Positions 10,601 through 22,258 of a stretch of 64,000 nucleotides of DNA are shown piece after piece. The stretch spans positions 124,001 through 188,000 of the forward strand of contig MU270021.1 in NCBI GenBank assembly GCA_021432635.1, in the 5' to 3' direction. The stretch is from Thozetella sp. PMI_491. Its lineage: Eukaryota > Ascomycota > Sordariomycetes > Chaetosphaeriales > Chaetosphaeriaceae. The notes beneath the pieces were generated by a model. It saw nothing but the letters and a program-made list of their open reading frames with translations, was not told the DNA's origin and ran no database searches. Position 1 is the stretch's first letter, and each line of letters starts with the position of its first letter. The translations under genes were made by a program, and so were the position numbers.

Positions 10601-12212
10601 TGGCCATCGCCTCAATGTTTTCTGCGTATCTAATACCGCATACCGCAAGTACTGCCGCAAAGGGAATGCAACACTTGTGAAAAATAGTGGCATTCCTGCT
10701 CTGCGTATGTTCTGTCATGGGATCTCGGCAGAGGCCCAGCATCAAGAGGCCAGAAAATTTCTCGGCTCTAGGCTCGCGAATTTGATCCAATCCATGATAT
10801 TGTGGGCATCACCAAGGCTGGTAATGAGGGAGCAGGAGGTTTCGAATGACTGGCTAGGCCAGCTCGACAAAAGCATGCTGGACCACGAGCTAGATGCGGC
10901 GCTCATCAAGGTAATCCTCCCGTTTCAACTTCTAAAAATTCAAAATGGTAGTTCTGACGACGGGACAGCTAAACAAGGAGATTACCGTGTTGCACACGGA
11001 ATTCAGAAAAGTTTTTAAAGAGCAGATTTTAGAAATGACCGACGGGAGACACGAACACTGGGAGGAAGCAGCCGAGAAGGAGGGAGAGACATGGCTCAAA
11101 GTGAGTGATATCCATACCACGCCTGATCTGATGCATGGCTGATAACCTCAAACAGTGGCACTGGAGTAAGTTCCTCCACCAAGCACTTGGCGGACTAGCA
11201 CAACCCCTGAGGCTTGGAACAACCTAACGTCATACCAGCGCAATACCGTGCTTTCTGCCAGAACAACGGTCACCACGAGACGACCAAACACCCCCGCGAG
11301 GATTGGAACGCTAAGATTGTGTGGAAGATGCGTACAGAGCTAGAATACCAGTGGGATATCGTGGAGGACGAAGTTCCCGTGCTCTTCGGGGAGCTTCAAC
11401 AGGCAGTTCAACGGCACCTCGACTCTTTCCAAGCGCGAACAAAAGGTTGGCGTTCGCCCCTTTTATAATTAAGTAACTATTACAACTAACAACGTTGCAC
11501 GTAGCGAGCGAGAGCGAGGAGCGCACGTCTGCGTTACGCGATTCCCTTCTGGAGGGGCTCAAGGCGACTATAAGAGGTACCAAGTATTACTTGGGTACAG
11601 AAAGGGACAGATTCGCCCGCGAAATAAGGTACCCTAGGTGTTCAACATTTTAACATGCCTCGTGCCACAATGGCGATAACCGCTAACTTGGTCTAGACTG
11701 ATACGGCGATACGCATCCGAATCAAACTCCAACTCTTATGTTTTGCGCGAGATGATCCCAGCGTATCGTTCAGCGAGCAGTGCCGCCAGTAAGCTACCCC
11801 TTAACATGGAAAATTCAGCGATGGCGTTAGTTAGATAGAGTAACTATCTAACAGAGATCATTTAGCTCAAGGTATATTCGCCCATACAAAGTCTATAGTC
11901 CAAGGGCGGATCACCAACGGCACGCTTTTTCCAAACATGTCTATCGCACTCTCCGGTGCCGTAGACCAACTTCTTAGCCAAACAGACAGTCGTCTCAGTA
12001 ACATTATCAATGAGATGATTTCGGAGATCAAGGAGGACTTGGACCTAGTATTCCCGGCAAAAGGACCACGAGCGAAGGAGGCGGAGGATGATATGATTGC
12101 CACCCAGCTAAAATCATATGCTTTGGAACTGGTTTGGGGACTACAGGGGAGATATAAGAAGGTACTCGATGGTATGGTATTGAATGAAGAGGTTGAAGTC
12201 GGTGAAATGTGA
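7631..12212 (+). CDS. SLIP-GC/dynamin-like large GTPase
   Basis: Ten exons (7631-9406, 9477-9967, 10034-10447, 10523-10910, 10969-11100, 11156-11165, 11239-11445, 11505-11628, 11697-11788, 11866-12212) encode about 1326 residues with consistent phases. Residues 1-500 are Ser/Thr/Pro-rich and disordered, with near-repeats of SPFRFPST...PPSILRAE type. The GTPase core has a P-loop GSSGEGKSS (570-578), split from the rest by an intron, then G3 DLPG (772-775) and a G4-like TRSED (about 843-847). Downstream helical regions include WHWTQYRAFCQNNGHH. This layout matches fungal relatives of nuclear GTPase SLIP-GC (NUGGC), P-loop GTPases related to dynamins, whose fungal role is unknown. One intron uses a GC donor and one exon is only 10 bases. 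It is convergent with the next gene. Confidence 0.85.
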
Positions 12213-12448
12213 GACGTTGAAGAGATTTATAGTGAGAAGAGTACATGTCTTGTATTTTGTGCCGCAGTAATAAGACTGGTAACATAGCATTACTGGAAAT
12301 GCTGGAACTGCTTAAATACTATTGTTTGTGATTTAAAAAGCGCATGCGGGACTCCTTGAAGATCTCTCATACCTTTCCAATATCGCCACTGTGACACGTC
12401 GCTAGCATTCCCAAGCAGATTCACTGCGGGCTACTTAAACATATAATC
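12213..12448. other. Short convergent intergenic region
   Basis: Shared 3' flank of the GTPase gene and the convergent 878-residue gene. I see nothing else in it. Confidence 0.5.
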
Positions 12449-15144
12449 CTAATGAGTGCTAGGGCCAACCACAACTGGACCTGCGCGCAAAGCGATGATA
12501 CGAAGCCGGACACAGTCAACAGGCAGCCACTCTTCGATCGTCTCCGTCTCCATTCCCCTACGGATCGTCCTCTTCGTCCTTTCCTTGATCGATCCAGGAC
12601 CCAAAACGACACCAACCAAGTCCCACTTCTTGTGGTCATCAATTTGCAGCTTGAGCTCGTATGCCGCATGATCCAGAGCCGCTGTAATATAAGGCTCATA
12701 GAGACCGCCAAGAGGAATGCCGTTGAAGCGCATCGAGAACCCATACTGGTTTCCGTCAAAATCCCAGCCGGCACGGTTGTAGACTCCGTTAAGATGAACC
12801 GCATCTCCAGGATTGGCAGAAGACGGATCAAAGCCAGAGACTGTAGGAATGGCCGCGACAATCGACGGCCATTTCTGGGTCGCCTCGAGGGAAAGCTTCT
12901 CACCAAGGTTCTCCCTGGACTTGTGGACATCAGCCAACTCATCCTTCCAGCGTTGGTCGAGAGCCTGAATACGAGCAACTACGGGCTCGCAAAACTTCGT
13001 GTCCTCAAAGGTGCCCTGGGCACTGGTTATGAGATAGCTTGGCTTGTCCCGGATCCACCTGTCCTCAAATGGCGTCGCCATCTTTTCCGCCGCATCTATG
13101 ATGTGGTAAAAAGCCGAAGTCATCTTGGTTCCAGCTGCCTCGAAGAGTTCTTCTGCCTCACGGTCAACAGCAGCGATTGCAAGATCCCCGGGATTCTCGT
13201 CTCGAGTTCGCTGGACACTGGTGTCCTTGTGGAGATAGTAGTGGATGCGACGGATTGCAAGACGGGTCTGGGGCATCCGAGGTTCCTCGAGGGGCTGAGC
13301 GTCAGGACCCAGCGATTCTTGGTCCCATCCTTGAACATCATCGCGGAGCATGTGCCACTGGCGCTTGAATTCCTCGTGAATACCTGAGATGACAGTTAGT
13401 TCAGGAGAGGTAATGTTGTAAGTATATGATGAATAGACGCACCAGCCTTCGCCCATTCATTGGAGTATGCCGCGAACTTAGCGTCCGCGGCCATAAGCTC
13501 CTGGTAGATCCTCAGCCGATCTGCATCGTCTTCTGGCAACTCGTTGATCTCCTTCTCGACCTGCCATCTCATACTCCGTACTTCACCATCGGCACGATTT
13601 GCCTCGTACTGCTGGAGGCCCGTCAATGGGTTAGTGGCGAGTTTATCATGAAGCCTCTGCAGTGCCGGTTCGGCGCGCTTCAGTTTCTGCGCCTTCACGT
13701 GGGCGGCACCAGCAGCAAGCACATTGGCAATCCGGGTTTCGTAATCGCGGTACACCTCCGGGGTCAACGTCCGGCGGACCTCATCTTGCTCAAACCGTTG
13801 TTGGAACCCGCGGACACTATAATGGAGCCTGTCGGGAGTCTCGACGTCCATTTCAATGCCGCTAAGTTTGCGATCGAGTTCGCTGGTGATTACGCGAGTG
13901 CTCTCGGCCAACCTGGTGGCTTCCAGGTCCTTGCGAAGCTGTTCGATCTCCGCGACAAGGTGATCCTTCTGGGCGTCGCTGACAGAGGCCATTTGAGTCG
14001 TGGCGTCGAAAAACAAGTTCTCAACACCTTCCGTGCGGCGAGACTCGATATAGCTGCGAGCTTGCCCGATGGTTCTCTTGGCACGGTTAAGACGAACCTG
14101 GTCCTCGTCCGATAGAGAATTCATATCCACAGGAGCTGAGCGCTGTGGGGCACTCTGTGCCTGGAACTGAGCTTGAGCTTGTGATGTGGTTGGTGGCGGC
14201 TGGGAACCCTGCGCGGTAGTTGTAATGCCAAGTTGCGATCGAATAAGGGCAATTTCGGCTAAGATGGGGGCCTTGAGCTCCTCTGCCTTGCGTGGGTGCG
14301 TGATCCTGCTCAAGTGCTCATCAATGACCCTTTGCAACCGGTCATTGATCTCTTGCTTGGTGCCACCTCGATCAAGAAATTCCCGCTGGTGGTCCATGTA
14401 ATCGCGGGCGCTATTAACGCCTCGCTTGGCGGCGCTGACATAGCCCATCTCAACGGGCATGACGGTATCAGCCAGCTTCTCGCGGAGCTCTGCGATCTCA
14501 GCGCGAAGGCCATTCGCCTCGTGAGATTCGTCGCCCTCGAGGAGTTCTTCAGCTTTGGCTAACTCCGGTTCCGTCTGCTCGATACGACCAGGAGTGGTAA
14601 AGTAATCATTGGCCCAAAGCACCCTGCGCTTGGCACTACTGAAGTTTTCAGATGGCGGAGGAGGAGTAGCAGACTTCGGAGGCGGAGGTGGAGCGGGCGC
14701 GGCGGCGCCGTTGATGCCGTATTGCACACGCATCCGAGAGATCTCGTCGAGAATTGGAGCCTTGAGCTCACCAGCCTTGCGCGGATGAGTGATCTGATCC
14801 AGATACTCGACAGCTCCGCGGAACAACTGCTCAAAGTATTCCTTGTCGGAGTCGTAAACTCTTCCACCATTTCTCTCGACGTGGTCGCGAATCTGACGGA
14901 GCTTGCCCGCTGCTGCGCGGACTTTGCTCTCGTCCTGAGGCGAGACCATATTCGCGAGCTTCTCGCGCAGATTCGCGATCTCGGTCGCGAGACCGGCAGC
15001 CTCCGCTGAATCGTCGCACTTGAGCAAGCCCTCGGCCTTTGCCAACTCTGGCTCAACTTGGTCTATACGACCAGGGGATGTGAAATATTCATTCGCCCAG
15101 AACACCGCACGCTTTGCGTTGGAGAAATTTGGGGAGGTACTCAT
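12449..15144 (-). CDS. Large hypothetical protein with internal duplication
   Basis: Two exons (13443-15144 and 12449-13383; intron 13384-13442) encode 878 residues. I do not recognise the family. Residues about 6-146 and 169-309 are clear copies of each other: both open with NFS.AKR.V.WAN.YFT.PGRI, continue with EPELAKAE, and close with ITHPRKA.ELKAPIL.EI. They are joined by a proline-rich linker (APAPPPPPKSATPPPP). The middle is charged and predicted coiled coil. The C-terminal 150 residues form a distinct, probably globular module (GWDFDGNQYGFSMRFNGIP ... EEWLPVDCVRLRIIALRAG). No signal peptide or membrane span is seen. The first in-frame ATG is at 15144. It is convergent with the large GTPase gene, which may or may not be functional linkage. 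Confidence 0.8.
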
Positions 15145-16695
15145 GGTGGGCAATATTGGCTAAGAAAAAGAGAAGATACTTGCAACTATCCAAAGAGCGG
15201 GATGCCGTCGCGAGTTCTGTACAAACTCTCCTATGACCGAGACCCTGAACACCATCTCAGTATTATTTATACCTTAAATCGGAAGGACTCTTGCTACTGC
15301 TGACTTGAGGAGCTGAGGTAGCTGACCAGGGTCGTGAAACGAGGCACACAGATATTTTGGAGGACACACAGGAAGATAGGTGCGCTAAGTCCTATTTTTG
15401 GCAGCTTCGTGATGTTATTTAGGCGAGCTTTGCGATGCCACTCGTGTGGCGTCGCTCTTTGCTGAAAAGGTATTTGCTTTTCTACGAGGCTGAGAAGAGT
15501 GGCGCAACTTTGGCGCGGCTGGATTCTCTTGGAAGGGTTGATTTGAATGTGCCAAGGCCCTTGTTTGCAGGGCAATCTCCACAACAGCTAAAGTTGCGAA
15601 AGCTAGGCTCGGTGAGGGATAAGTGCTTACCAACTTCTTTATTCCTTAGGTGTAGTTATACAGAGTACCTAAACAACATTACCGAATAAATATTTTCACC
15701 GCCTGTAGAATCGGGCCCGTACTCTAACAAGTTAGACCTCGTAGGTTCCCTCACTTTAGCCCTCCCCAAATGGGGTTTTCCTTCCAAGATGCTTCCATGA
15801 GCAGCAGATAGCTGCAGAGCAGAAACTCATGTTGTAACTTGTTTCTCCTCTCATCTATCCTCCCACCCCCCCAAAACCCATCTTAAGTCAATCCATTGAG
15901 AAGAGTGGCGATCACATCCGACTCGAGCTCCCTCCCTTATCGCGAAGCCTAAGTCTACCTCGATCGGGGAAGTCGGAAGTATTAAATAATGCTGCCGAGC
16001 GCCTGGCTGTGCGTCGAACCGGGGTACCTACAGCTCCCCGTACGCAAGCCAATCGGGTATTTCTCATGGGGCTGATCCAGCCAGTATATTCCGTAGCAGT
16101 GCTCAGGCAAAGTGGTGCGTTTTACCCCATTGCGGAACACAACTCCATCATGGCGGTCTCGACAAATGAATACCGACAGTAAACCCTTCGTTTTCTTCTC
16201 GTGAGGGTCATCTTCTCTAGGTAAGAATGACAAGTTTTAGAGATTTTCGTTCTTTGTTGTCAAAGTGAAGCTCGAGGCACTAAGCATAGTGTTCTACTGA
16301 GTAACTAAGCCGAGGGTTAGCATCCTTGTTCATTATGATACTAATGACTCTGAATATCTCGAGGGGAAGTTAGACATTCAACTGTGCGTTCAAAGAGGAC
16401 ACAATGCACAAAGAGGTAGTTTGACAATGTAGGCAGACAAGACTAAAGGGAAAAGGATTGTAAGATAATATGTTGATCTTGGAGTAGTTTCTCGGTAGAA
16501 AGTCCTCGGCGAAGGGTTTTTACCGGGAACTAGGTCGGATAGATCGATTAACCAAGTGATACGTCTCCTACGACAAACTAAAATGAAGTGAAATATATGA
16601 ATGCACGCCAAATAAAAAGTCCTAAAGGTCAAGTCGCACTTTAGTAGTTGAAGAAACGCAACATACTAAGTGTCATGACACTATGTTTCTCGCAT
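15145..16695. other. Intergenic, 1.5 kb
   Basis: Several short frames of 60-100 codons occur on both strands but none shows a recognisable motif, splice-consistent extension or start context. I see no RNA gene. It contains the 5' flank of the 878-residue gene and the 3' flank of the 806-residue gene. Confidence 0.45.
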
Positions 16696-19116
16696 TTAGC
16701 CCTTACCTAAATAGAAAAAGTATACATCGCCGTCGGTCTCTATTCCGGCCGCCGTCCTCAAGCAGCAATCAACGCACTCCGAGTCCACTATAAATATGGA
16801 TGCTCGGTAGATGTATTGCGCGGCGCAGTGCGCCAGAGCTACCCGGGCGACCAAGGGATTCTGGCAGCGGAAGAACCACGCGCCAGTAGCAGCCCTCATC
16901 CAGTCCTTGACGATGCGGCCACCTTCTGTCTCCAAGCTTCTCCGCTCTTGCGACGTCAGGCCCTGCATTTTGCGGCAAGGCTTCCTGCGTCCGCGGCCGC
17001 TACTTTGTTCGCAATGCACGAGACCGCGGCGGGCCGCCACAAGATCTGCTAAGTTCGCCGGTCCAGCTGCAACCGTTTCCGCGGAGCCCGCATGCCGTGG
17101 CAGCTGTATTAGGCACTCTAGCGCCGTTGAGCTCTCCTTAACACTCAGCTCTAGCGTCGAGAAGTCGCCACCGTCTCGGACGAGATCCTGGATGGTAGTA
17201 TCAAATTCTTCGTCTTGTATGACGTAGCGGTCTTCTAGCGTGGCGTAGGACTTCTTTTCGTATTGGATGCGTCCCGGTATGATGCCTACAGCTCCGGCGC
17301 CGCTCTTGGTAAACGAAACATCCCGCAAGATGCTGAAGTACGCACACAGTCCTCTACTGCATGCGGCAGAGACCCCGTTGTTGGAGAGATGGGGTCGCTC
17401 CCCGGTGAACAGCTCTAGTATCAGGTCCAGGCGGACGCCAGTGCCGTAGTCTTTCTCCCGCAGCCCGAACGAGAAGTTAGCGTCAAAATCCATACAGAAG
17501 GCGAACTGGCCGAGATCATTCAACGCCTGCCTCCCGCTCATGGCGGACAGTCTCATAGTCAGCTGTCGACCATATGCCTGCTCAAAGCCACTCCGCATGG
17601 GGAGTATGTTGACGTCATCCAGTGATACGTTGGCCAGGGCACGAGTGAGCACGATAATGGTCTCGGCTAGGATGACGGCGCAATACCTATCCGGGTCCCA
17701 GTCCCTTTCGCCGTCGTCCGCGTGGCTAAGAGAGCCTTCCTCGTCAGTTCTATCCGAGACTGAAGCCGAGGCGGGGGTCATCTCAACGTCAGCTCCAGGT
17801 TCGAATCCATTGAAGGAACATGCGCAAGCTTTGCAGGCACAGAATTGACGCAACCTGGCGATAGAAGCTTCGTACTCCAACTTGGCCTCTCTAAGTGGCC
17901 GAGCGACCGCTTCCTCCATATTATCTCTCAGCTTAGCTAGTTCCGGGAACCACGATATGGCATTGGTGACGAAGCCAGATCCGAACGACTGGTCGCAGTA
18001 AGTAGTGCAGGCAGTCCGATATGGAAGCGGGAAAGATGGGTCGGACTGGGCGACAGCTTTGAACATACGCGCCGCGCTTCCAAGCATGACGCCAAACGTC
18101 GATGGCAGCGACTCCATTAGCTTCTTGAAGTCCGACAGAAATGCTGACCGCAGCGCCGTCTTCCATTCCAGCCGGCCAGAGACCGTAGTCGCGATCGATG
18201 ATGTCGCCTCGCCGCCGAGGATTTCCGAGATCTCCTTTAAAACGTATGTCCTCCCCTGAACCATGACATCCTGTTGGCTGGTAGCCCGTTGGCTCGAAGT
18301 GATATGGACCTGTGCAATTTCTGGGCCGTTGATGTTGGTGTAGGTAACCTCACCCTGCGCATTGGAAATGGAGATCTTGAGGTCCAGCACCCATTCAGCG
18401 ACAGCAGCAAGCCAGCCCGTGTCGGGGCCGCCCACCAGCGTGACCGCTTGCATCTCCTTCCTTGAGACAGCGGCCATAGCGAAAAGGGCTTCGGCGATTG
18501 ATTTGGGGCTGGAGCAGCCTCTCAGGTCCTGGGGTGTTGCCTCTAATCTCTGGAAAGCTCCCAGCCGCTGACCGTCGTTGCCTAGCTGCATCAGTACCTC
18601 AGCTCGCAAACCGAAGGGCGTCGCGGCTAACACTCCGCTGCACGCGTCCAGCATGGCCTTCCACTCGCGGCTGGACGGCATCCATTCCCCACCGACTCCG
18701 CTCAGCCTTGCCATCTCGAGCAGGACCTCGGTGGATATGTCGAGCGAGTACACCTCTCTGAGAGAGGCGCACAGGACGAGGACAACCGTGCCTTGTTCGG
18801 ACTTGGCCATGTCCCGTATCAGATCCTCGATCCCGAATCCGAACTCTAGTGCCGCGCCCATGGCGCCCACCGTCGTGAGCGAGGCTACGGCCATCTCGAT
18901 ATTTGCCCGCCCCCGTGCCGTGAGCTGAAACCTATTACAGAGAGCCTCGCACACTAGGACGGTGTATGGATTCACCCTTCCGGCCGCATAACGGGATAGA
19001 ATGCCAATCGACGCTTGTACCGGCAGCTTGGCAATATCAACCATGCTCCACGCACCACTTTGCGGGAAAGAGGCATGACTGCCGGCAGATAACGGTCCAG
19101 TGTTGGAATTGGCCAT
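16696..19116 (-). CDS. Hypothetical protein, 806 residues, intronless
   Basis: One uninterrupted frame starting at an ATG at 19116. I do not recognise the family. Visible features: a hydrophobic helical N-terminal third (residues about 25-260) including GVLAATPFGLRAEVL and a TGWLAAVAEWVLDLKI segment near 240; a Cys cluster CACKACAC near 440; an acidic stretch (DRTDEEGSLSHADDGERDWDPD); a conserved-looking second half with SGRQALNDLGQFAFCMDFDANFSFGLR; and a basic patch (SGRGRRKPCRK) near the C-terminus. No clear NTPase, protease or DNA-binding motif, signal peptide or membrane topology is seen. Its length and lack of stops argue for a real gene. The lack of introns contrasts with its neighbours. 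Confidence 0.75.
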   Translation of the reverse strand: MANSNTGPLSAGSHASFPQSGAWSMVDIAKLPVQASIGILSRYAAGRVNPYTVLVCEALCNRFQLTARGRANIEMAVASLTTVGAMGAALEFGFGIEDLIRDMAKSEQGTVVLVLCASLREVYSLDISTEVLLEMARLSGVGGEWMPSSREWKAMLDACSGVLAATPFGLRAEVLMQLGNDGQRLGAFQRLEATPQDLRGCSSPKSIAEALFAMAAVSRKEMQAVTLVGGPDTGWLAAVAEWVLDLKISISNAQGEVTYTNINGPEIAQVHITSSQRATSQQDVMVQGRTYVLKEISEILGGEATSSIATTVSGRLEWKTALRSAFLSDFKKLMESLPSTFGVMLGSAARMFKAVAQSDPSFPLPYRTACTTYCDQSFGSGFVTNAISWFPELAKLRDNMEEAVARPLREAKLEYEASIARLRQFCACKACACSFNGFEPGADVEMTPASASVSDRTDEEGSLSHADDGERDWDPDRYCAVILAETIIVLTRALANVSLDDVNILPMRSGFEQAYGRQLTMRLSAMSGRQALNDLGQFAFCMDFDANFSFGLREKDYGTGVRLDLILELFTGERPHLSNNGVSAACSRGLCAYFSILRDVSFTKSGAGAVGIIPGRIQYEKKSYATLEDRYVIQDEEFDTTIQDLVRDGGDFSTLELSVKESSTALECLIQLPRHAGSAETVAAGPANLADLVAARRGLVHCEQSSGRGRRKPCRKMQGLTSQERRSLETEGGRIVKDWMRAATGAWFFRCQNPLVARVALAHCAAQYIYRASIFIVDSECVDCCLRTAAGIETDGDVYFFYLGKG

Positions 19117-19542
19117 TGCGACAACGGTCTTGGGAGATAATCAACGGAAATGAAGTCTGTCCGAAACCTTCGTTCGCGATCAAGGTTCTAAGACTTAGTG
19201 TACCCTGATGTTGCGACGCTGGGCGCTCTGGTAGAACTGACAATCGTTGACAAAGACTAGGATATCCGTTATTGCGGCTGATGAGCTGAACTGATGCTAA
19301 AATTGCCTCCAGTAGAGACAAGAGTTGGTGGCTTGCTTCACGTGAGCCGCAGCCTCGTTTGCACTTTGTGCCAAGACGGCCTCAACATTAAGGCTTTAAC
19401 AAGAGGCCCTTGAAATTCCGCATCTCATGTCTATTCTAATCATTCCTAGGACAGAATTTTACTGCGACCTATGTGACATTGCTCCTTGTGCTGTTGAAGT
19501 CGCGGTATTGCTCGTTGCCTTTACCGTGTTTCCACCCTACAT

Positions 19543-19567
19543 ATAGCCCAGCGCGCCTTACAAGGTG
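19543..19567. repeat. 25-bp direct repeat, copy 1
   Basis: Begins ATAGCCCAGCGCGCC and ends TTACAAGGTG; identical to the copy at 20113-20137, 570 bp away. Confidence 0.9.
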
Positions 19568-20034
19568 GTGTCTAATTATGTAAATAATTAGTGAATAGGC
19601 AAGTGTTGGGTGTTAAGAACGCTTAATAAGTGTATAGGCAGGCTGCTGCCTCGACATAGGGAGTAAATCTATATACTACTCAAGGGTGTGCTTCATCTAA
19701 AATGTCAATTCCGTACACCCTTTTCGGCCACAATACCATTTCGGCCACCCGGACCCACTTTTACCACACACTCGAATGCCCTCGTATCATTAAGTTTCTA
19801 CCTCATATATAGTAACAAATAAAGGGGTCAGTTGGCTCAAATAGTTGATCAAGCGCTTTATTAAAATATTAAATATCTAAAAACATAAATATATAAAAAA
19901 GAAAAAAAAAGCCATAAATCTAGCAGTTGAACACCTCCCCCTAATTGATTTGCCCCACTCCACTAAACCTTATTAGTATGCCCCACTATAAGTGGCCGAG
20001 CAACCACTAAAACCACTAACCCACCCACCAATCC

Positions 20035-20112
20035 ACCACCCATTCAATCCACCCATTCAATCCACCCATTCAATCCACCCATTCAATCCACCCATTCAAT
20101 CCACCTATTCAA
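20035..20112. repeat. 13-bp minisatellite
   Basis: About six tandem copies of CATTCAATCCACC, the last one diverged (CCTATTCAA). It abuts the second copy of the 25-bp direct repeat. Confidence 0.95.
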
Positions 20113-20137
20113 ATAGCCCAGCGCGCCTTACAAGGTG
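20113..20137. repeat. 25-bp direct repeat, copy 2
   Basis: Identical to 19543-19567; directly follows the 13-bp minisatellite. Confidence 0.9.
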
Positions 20138-20458
20138 ACGGCCGATCAAGTAATCAAAACCGGAAGTAATGACGACTAGTATCTCACCTTGCGGAATATT
20201 TCCACGAATATTAGGACCTCCCTTAACCCGTACAGCGTTTCGCAAAGGTCCCGCTTGAAATCAGTCGATAAACTTTACGGGTAACATGTTCGTGAAATAG
20301 GTTACCTTGAAGGACTATTTTTTCACCTTACGGATCGGTCCCTAGGATACCCGTGCTTCGCATTTTGAAACTGCGATTCATCCTACTTGTCACACCGCTG
20401 GCTCCTATCAAGCAAGAATGCCCTCGCACAAAGCATTGAAGTCAATAAGTAGGCCGCT

Positions 20459-22258
20459 CTAAATTAGATCGTAGGTCCCAAATGTAGCTGGTTTACGCCA
20501 TCGCGCCCCAAATAGCTGCAAGACAGCATAAGCCGGAATTACAACCACTATACACAAGATTTCCTGAATGGCAAAGCTCCAAGTAAAGCCTATCGGGTTA
20601 GTCTGCTGCAGAGTTATGGGACACAGGCCACTTACCATTCAGCTCAGTCCAGGCAAATATGAACCACGGGACAAGGAACGCCGACATCTAATTCTCGTTA
20701 GCCAACATGTTCCATTTCTGACAGGTTGCAACTTGAGGAGGGTAGGTTACATTGATTATGCATGAATAAAACACGGACAGTTCGTTGGCATGGGTGGGGT
20801 AGTTGTCGACGATGTACGCAGAGACTATAGTGTTGCCAGCTTGGAGGCCAAGGGAGTCTTGCCCCGACGTTAGCATGTATGGGGCAGAGAAAGTAGAGTG
20901 CATTGGTCGTACATAGAAAGAACGCGACCTGGCCAACTATCCAATGCCATTCGCGATCCACTGATATTCCCCAGAGGATGCAGCCAATGGCGGATAGAAA
21001 AGCTGCTGGGTACCCCAACCAGAGACGCATCTCGGGCGTTCGCTGGTTATTGTTCCGACTCGCCAACTTCATGACGAGCATATCGCTTGTGTGACCAGAA
21101 CAGCAAACTTCAGCGAATAAAACTCCGACGAGAAGGCCTAGAAACAAGGCTCCCTGTATTTGTGGAGACTTGTCCTCATACGCGAGAGGCTCCATGGTCA
21201 TAATCGCCACAAACCACCAATATTGCCCGAAGATGTAGGCCATCAGGCTGATAGTAATAGTAGGATACGACCAAAGTTTATAGACGACTATCCACGGAGT
21301 CCAGAGCTTGGGATAAACAATCGCGGGAATCTTCCAGAAATTCTGGGTAACTGTTAGCATCCAATATGACCGCAACGCGAATGACACTCACTAGAAACGG
21401 TAGAGTACGAGTTCGCTGTACATCTTCTCTACTACCGTCATCTTCCCTGGATTCAACCTCTAGCATGTGGTCTCGAGGATAGAGAGTCTCTGGGAGCAGG
21501 AAAATCTCGAGAAGAAGCAAGATGGCGAACGCGATGGCCACGTGATATGGCACCCAGAACTGATTTACGGTCACTATAAGCCCACCAACTGAACTTGAGT
21601 TAGCCTAGAACCGCTATGTCTTGGGATTGCTCTGGTGCTGCTCACAAACGCCGCCAAGCAAGGTGCCCAGGTTTGCCGCCAGAGCCCAGAGTCCGACCCG
21701 GAACCCTCGCTCATGCTGGAAAGACAGGTCGTTGATGATGCTGAGTCCCAGGTTGCAGGCCGAGCCTGCCCCCACACCTTGAAGGAATCTCTCAAACATG
21801 TAGGCGCTCACATTCTGAGTCGGGATTGCCGTGCATCCTGTCGCGAAGAGAGTAAGTGCGGTACTGAAGATCGTACAGACGCGCCGGCCGTAGATATCGG
21901 CGGCACCACCGGTCAACAATGGGCCAAATATTAGCCCGAACGCGGCAATTGCGAACGTCCAGTTCGTCTGTTCGTATGTAGCGTTGAACTGATCTTCGAG
22001 GAGGAAGAAGGAAGGGATGGGAGCTGTAGTCAGGTACGTCATGAGGAAGTAGAAAAAGCACGCGATGAATATGCACGTGAACTTCCTCCAGCCGGACCAG
22101 TTGAGCGGGTCAAGTGGATCGTTGGTCGGTGTTGGCAGGAGGGGGTTTCCAGCTGGATCAACACGTACTGCAGTAGCTGTACCGCTGCTTCGAGAGCTAG
22201 GGCGCTCTGGCTGCCCCTTTTCTTCGTCCGCTAGCACCATCTCGGAGTGTCCCATCAT
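20459..22258 (-). CDS. MFS transporter (DHA1-like)
   Basis: Six exons (22258-21646, 21588-21392, 21342-20913, 20857-20751, 20687-20636, 20589-20459) encode 509 residues with consistent phases. It is a major facilitator superfamily permease with about 12 membrane spans. The N-terminal tail is soluble and includes DPLNWSGWRK, common in fungal DHA1 drug/metabolite exporters. The loop after span 2 carries GGAADIYGRR, the MFS A-motif region. Span 5 has QGVGAGSACNLGLSIINDL. A long cytosolic loop (residues about 240-300) splits the two halves, and the C-terminal half has AYIVDNYPTHANELSVFY. The last three exons are short and read through only when spliced, giving a normal C-terminus (VPWFIFAWTELNGFTWSF). 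The likely role is export or uptake of a small molecule at the plasma membrane; the substrate is unknown. It is divergent from HRI1. Confidence 0.88.

Larger units (their letters stand above)
19117..20458. other. AT-rich intergenic region with repeat debris
   Basis: Contains a 25-bp direct repeat (19543-19567 and 20113-20137) enclosing a strongly AT-rich block with A-runs near 19890-19910 and a 13-bp minisatellite. Motifs like TTCGGCCAC occur twice near 19725-19760. No intact coding frame is present. It may be the remains of a small transposon, family not determined. Confidence 0.5.

Noticed and set aside
12452-13387. 311-codon open frame antisense to the 878-residue gene
   Set aside because: Shadow of the true reading frame; no motif and it crosses that gene's conserved C-terminal module.
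13426-14115. 229-codon plus-strand frame
   Set aside because: Opposite the duplicated-module gene; the repeats are visible as protein only on the minus strand.
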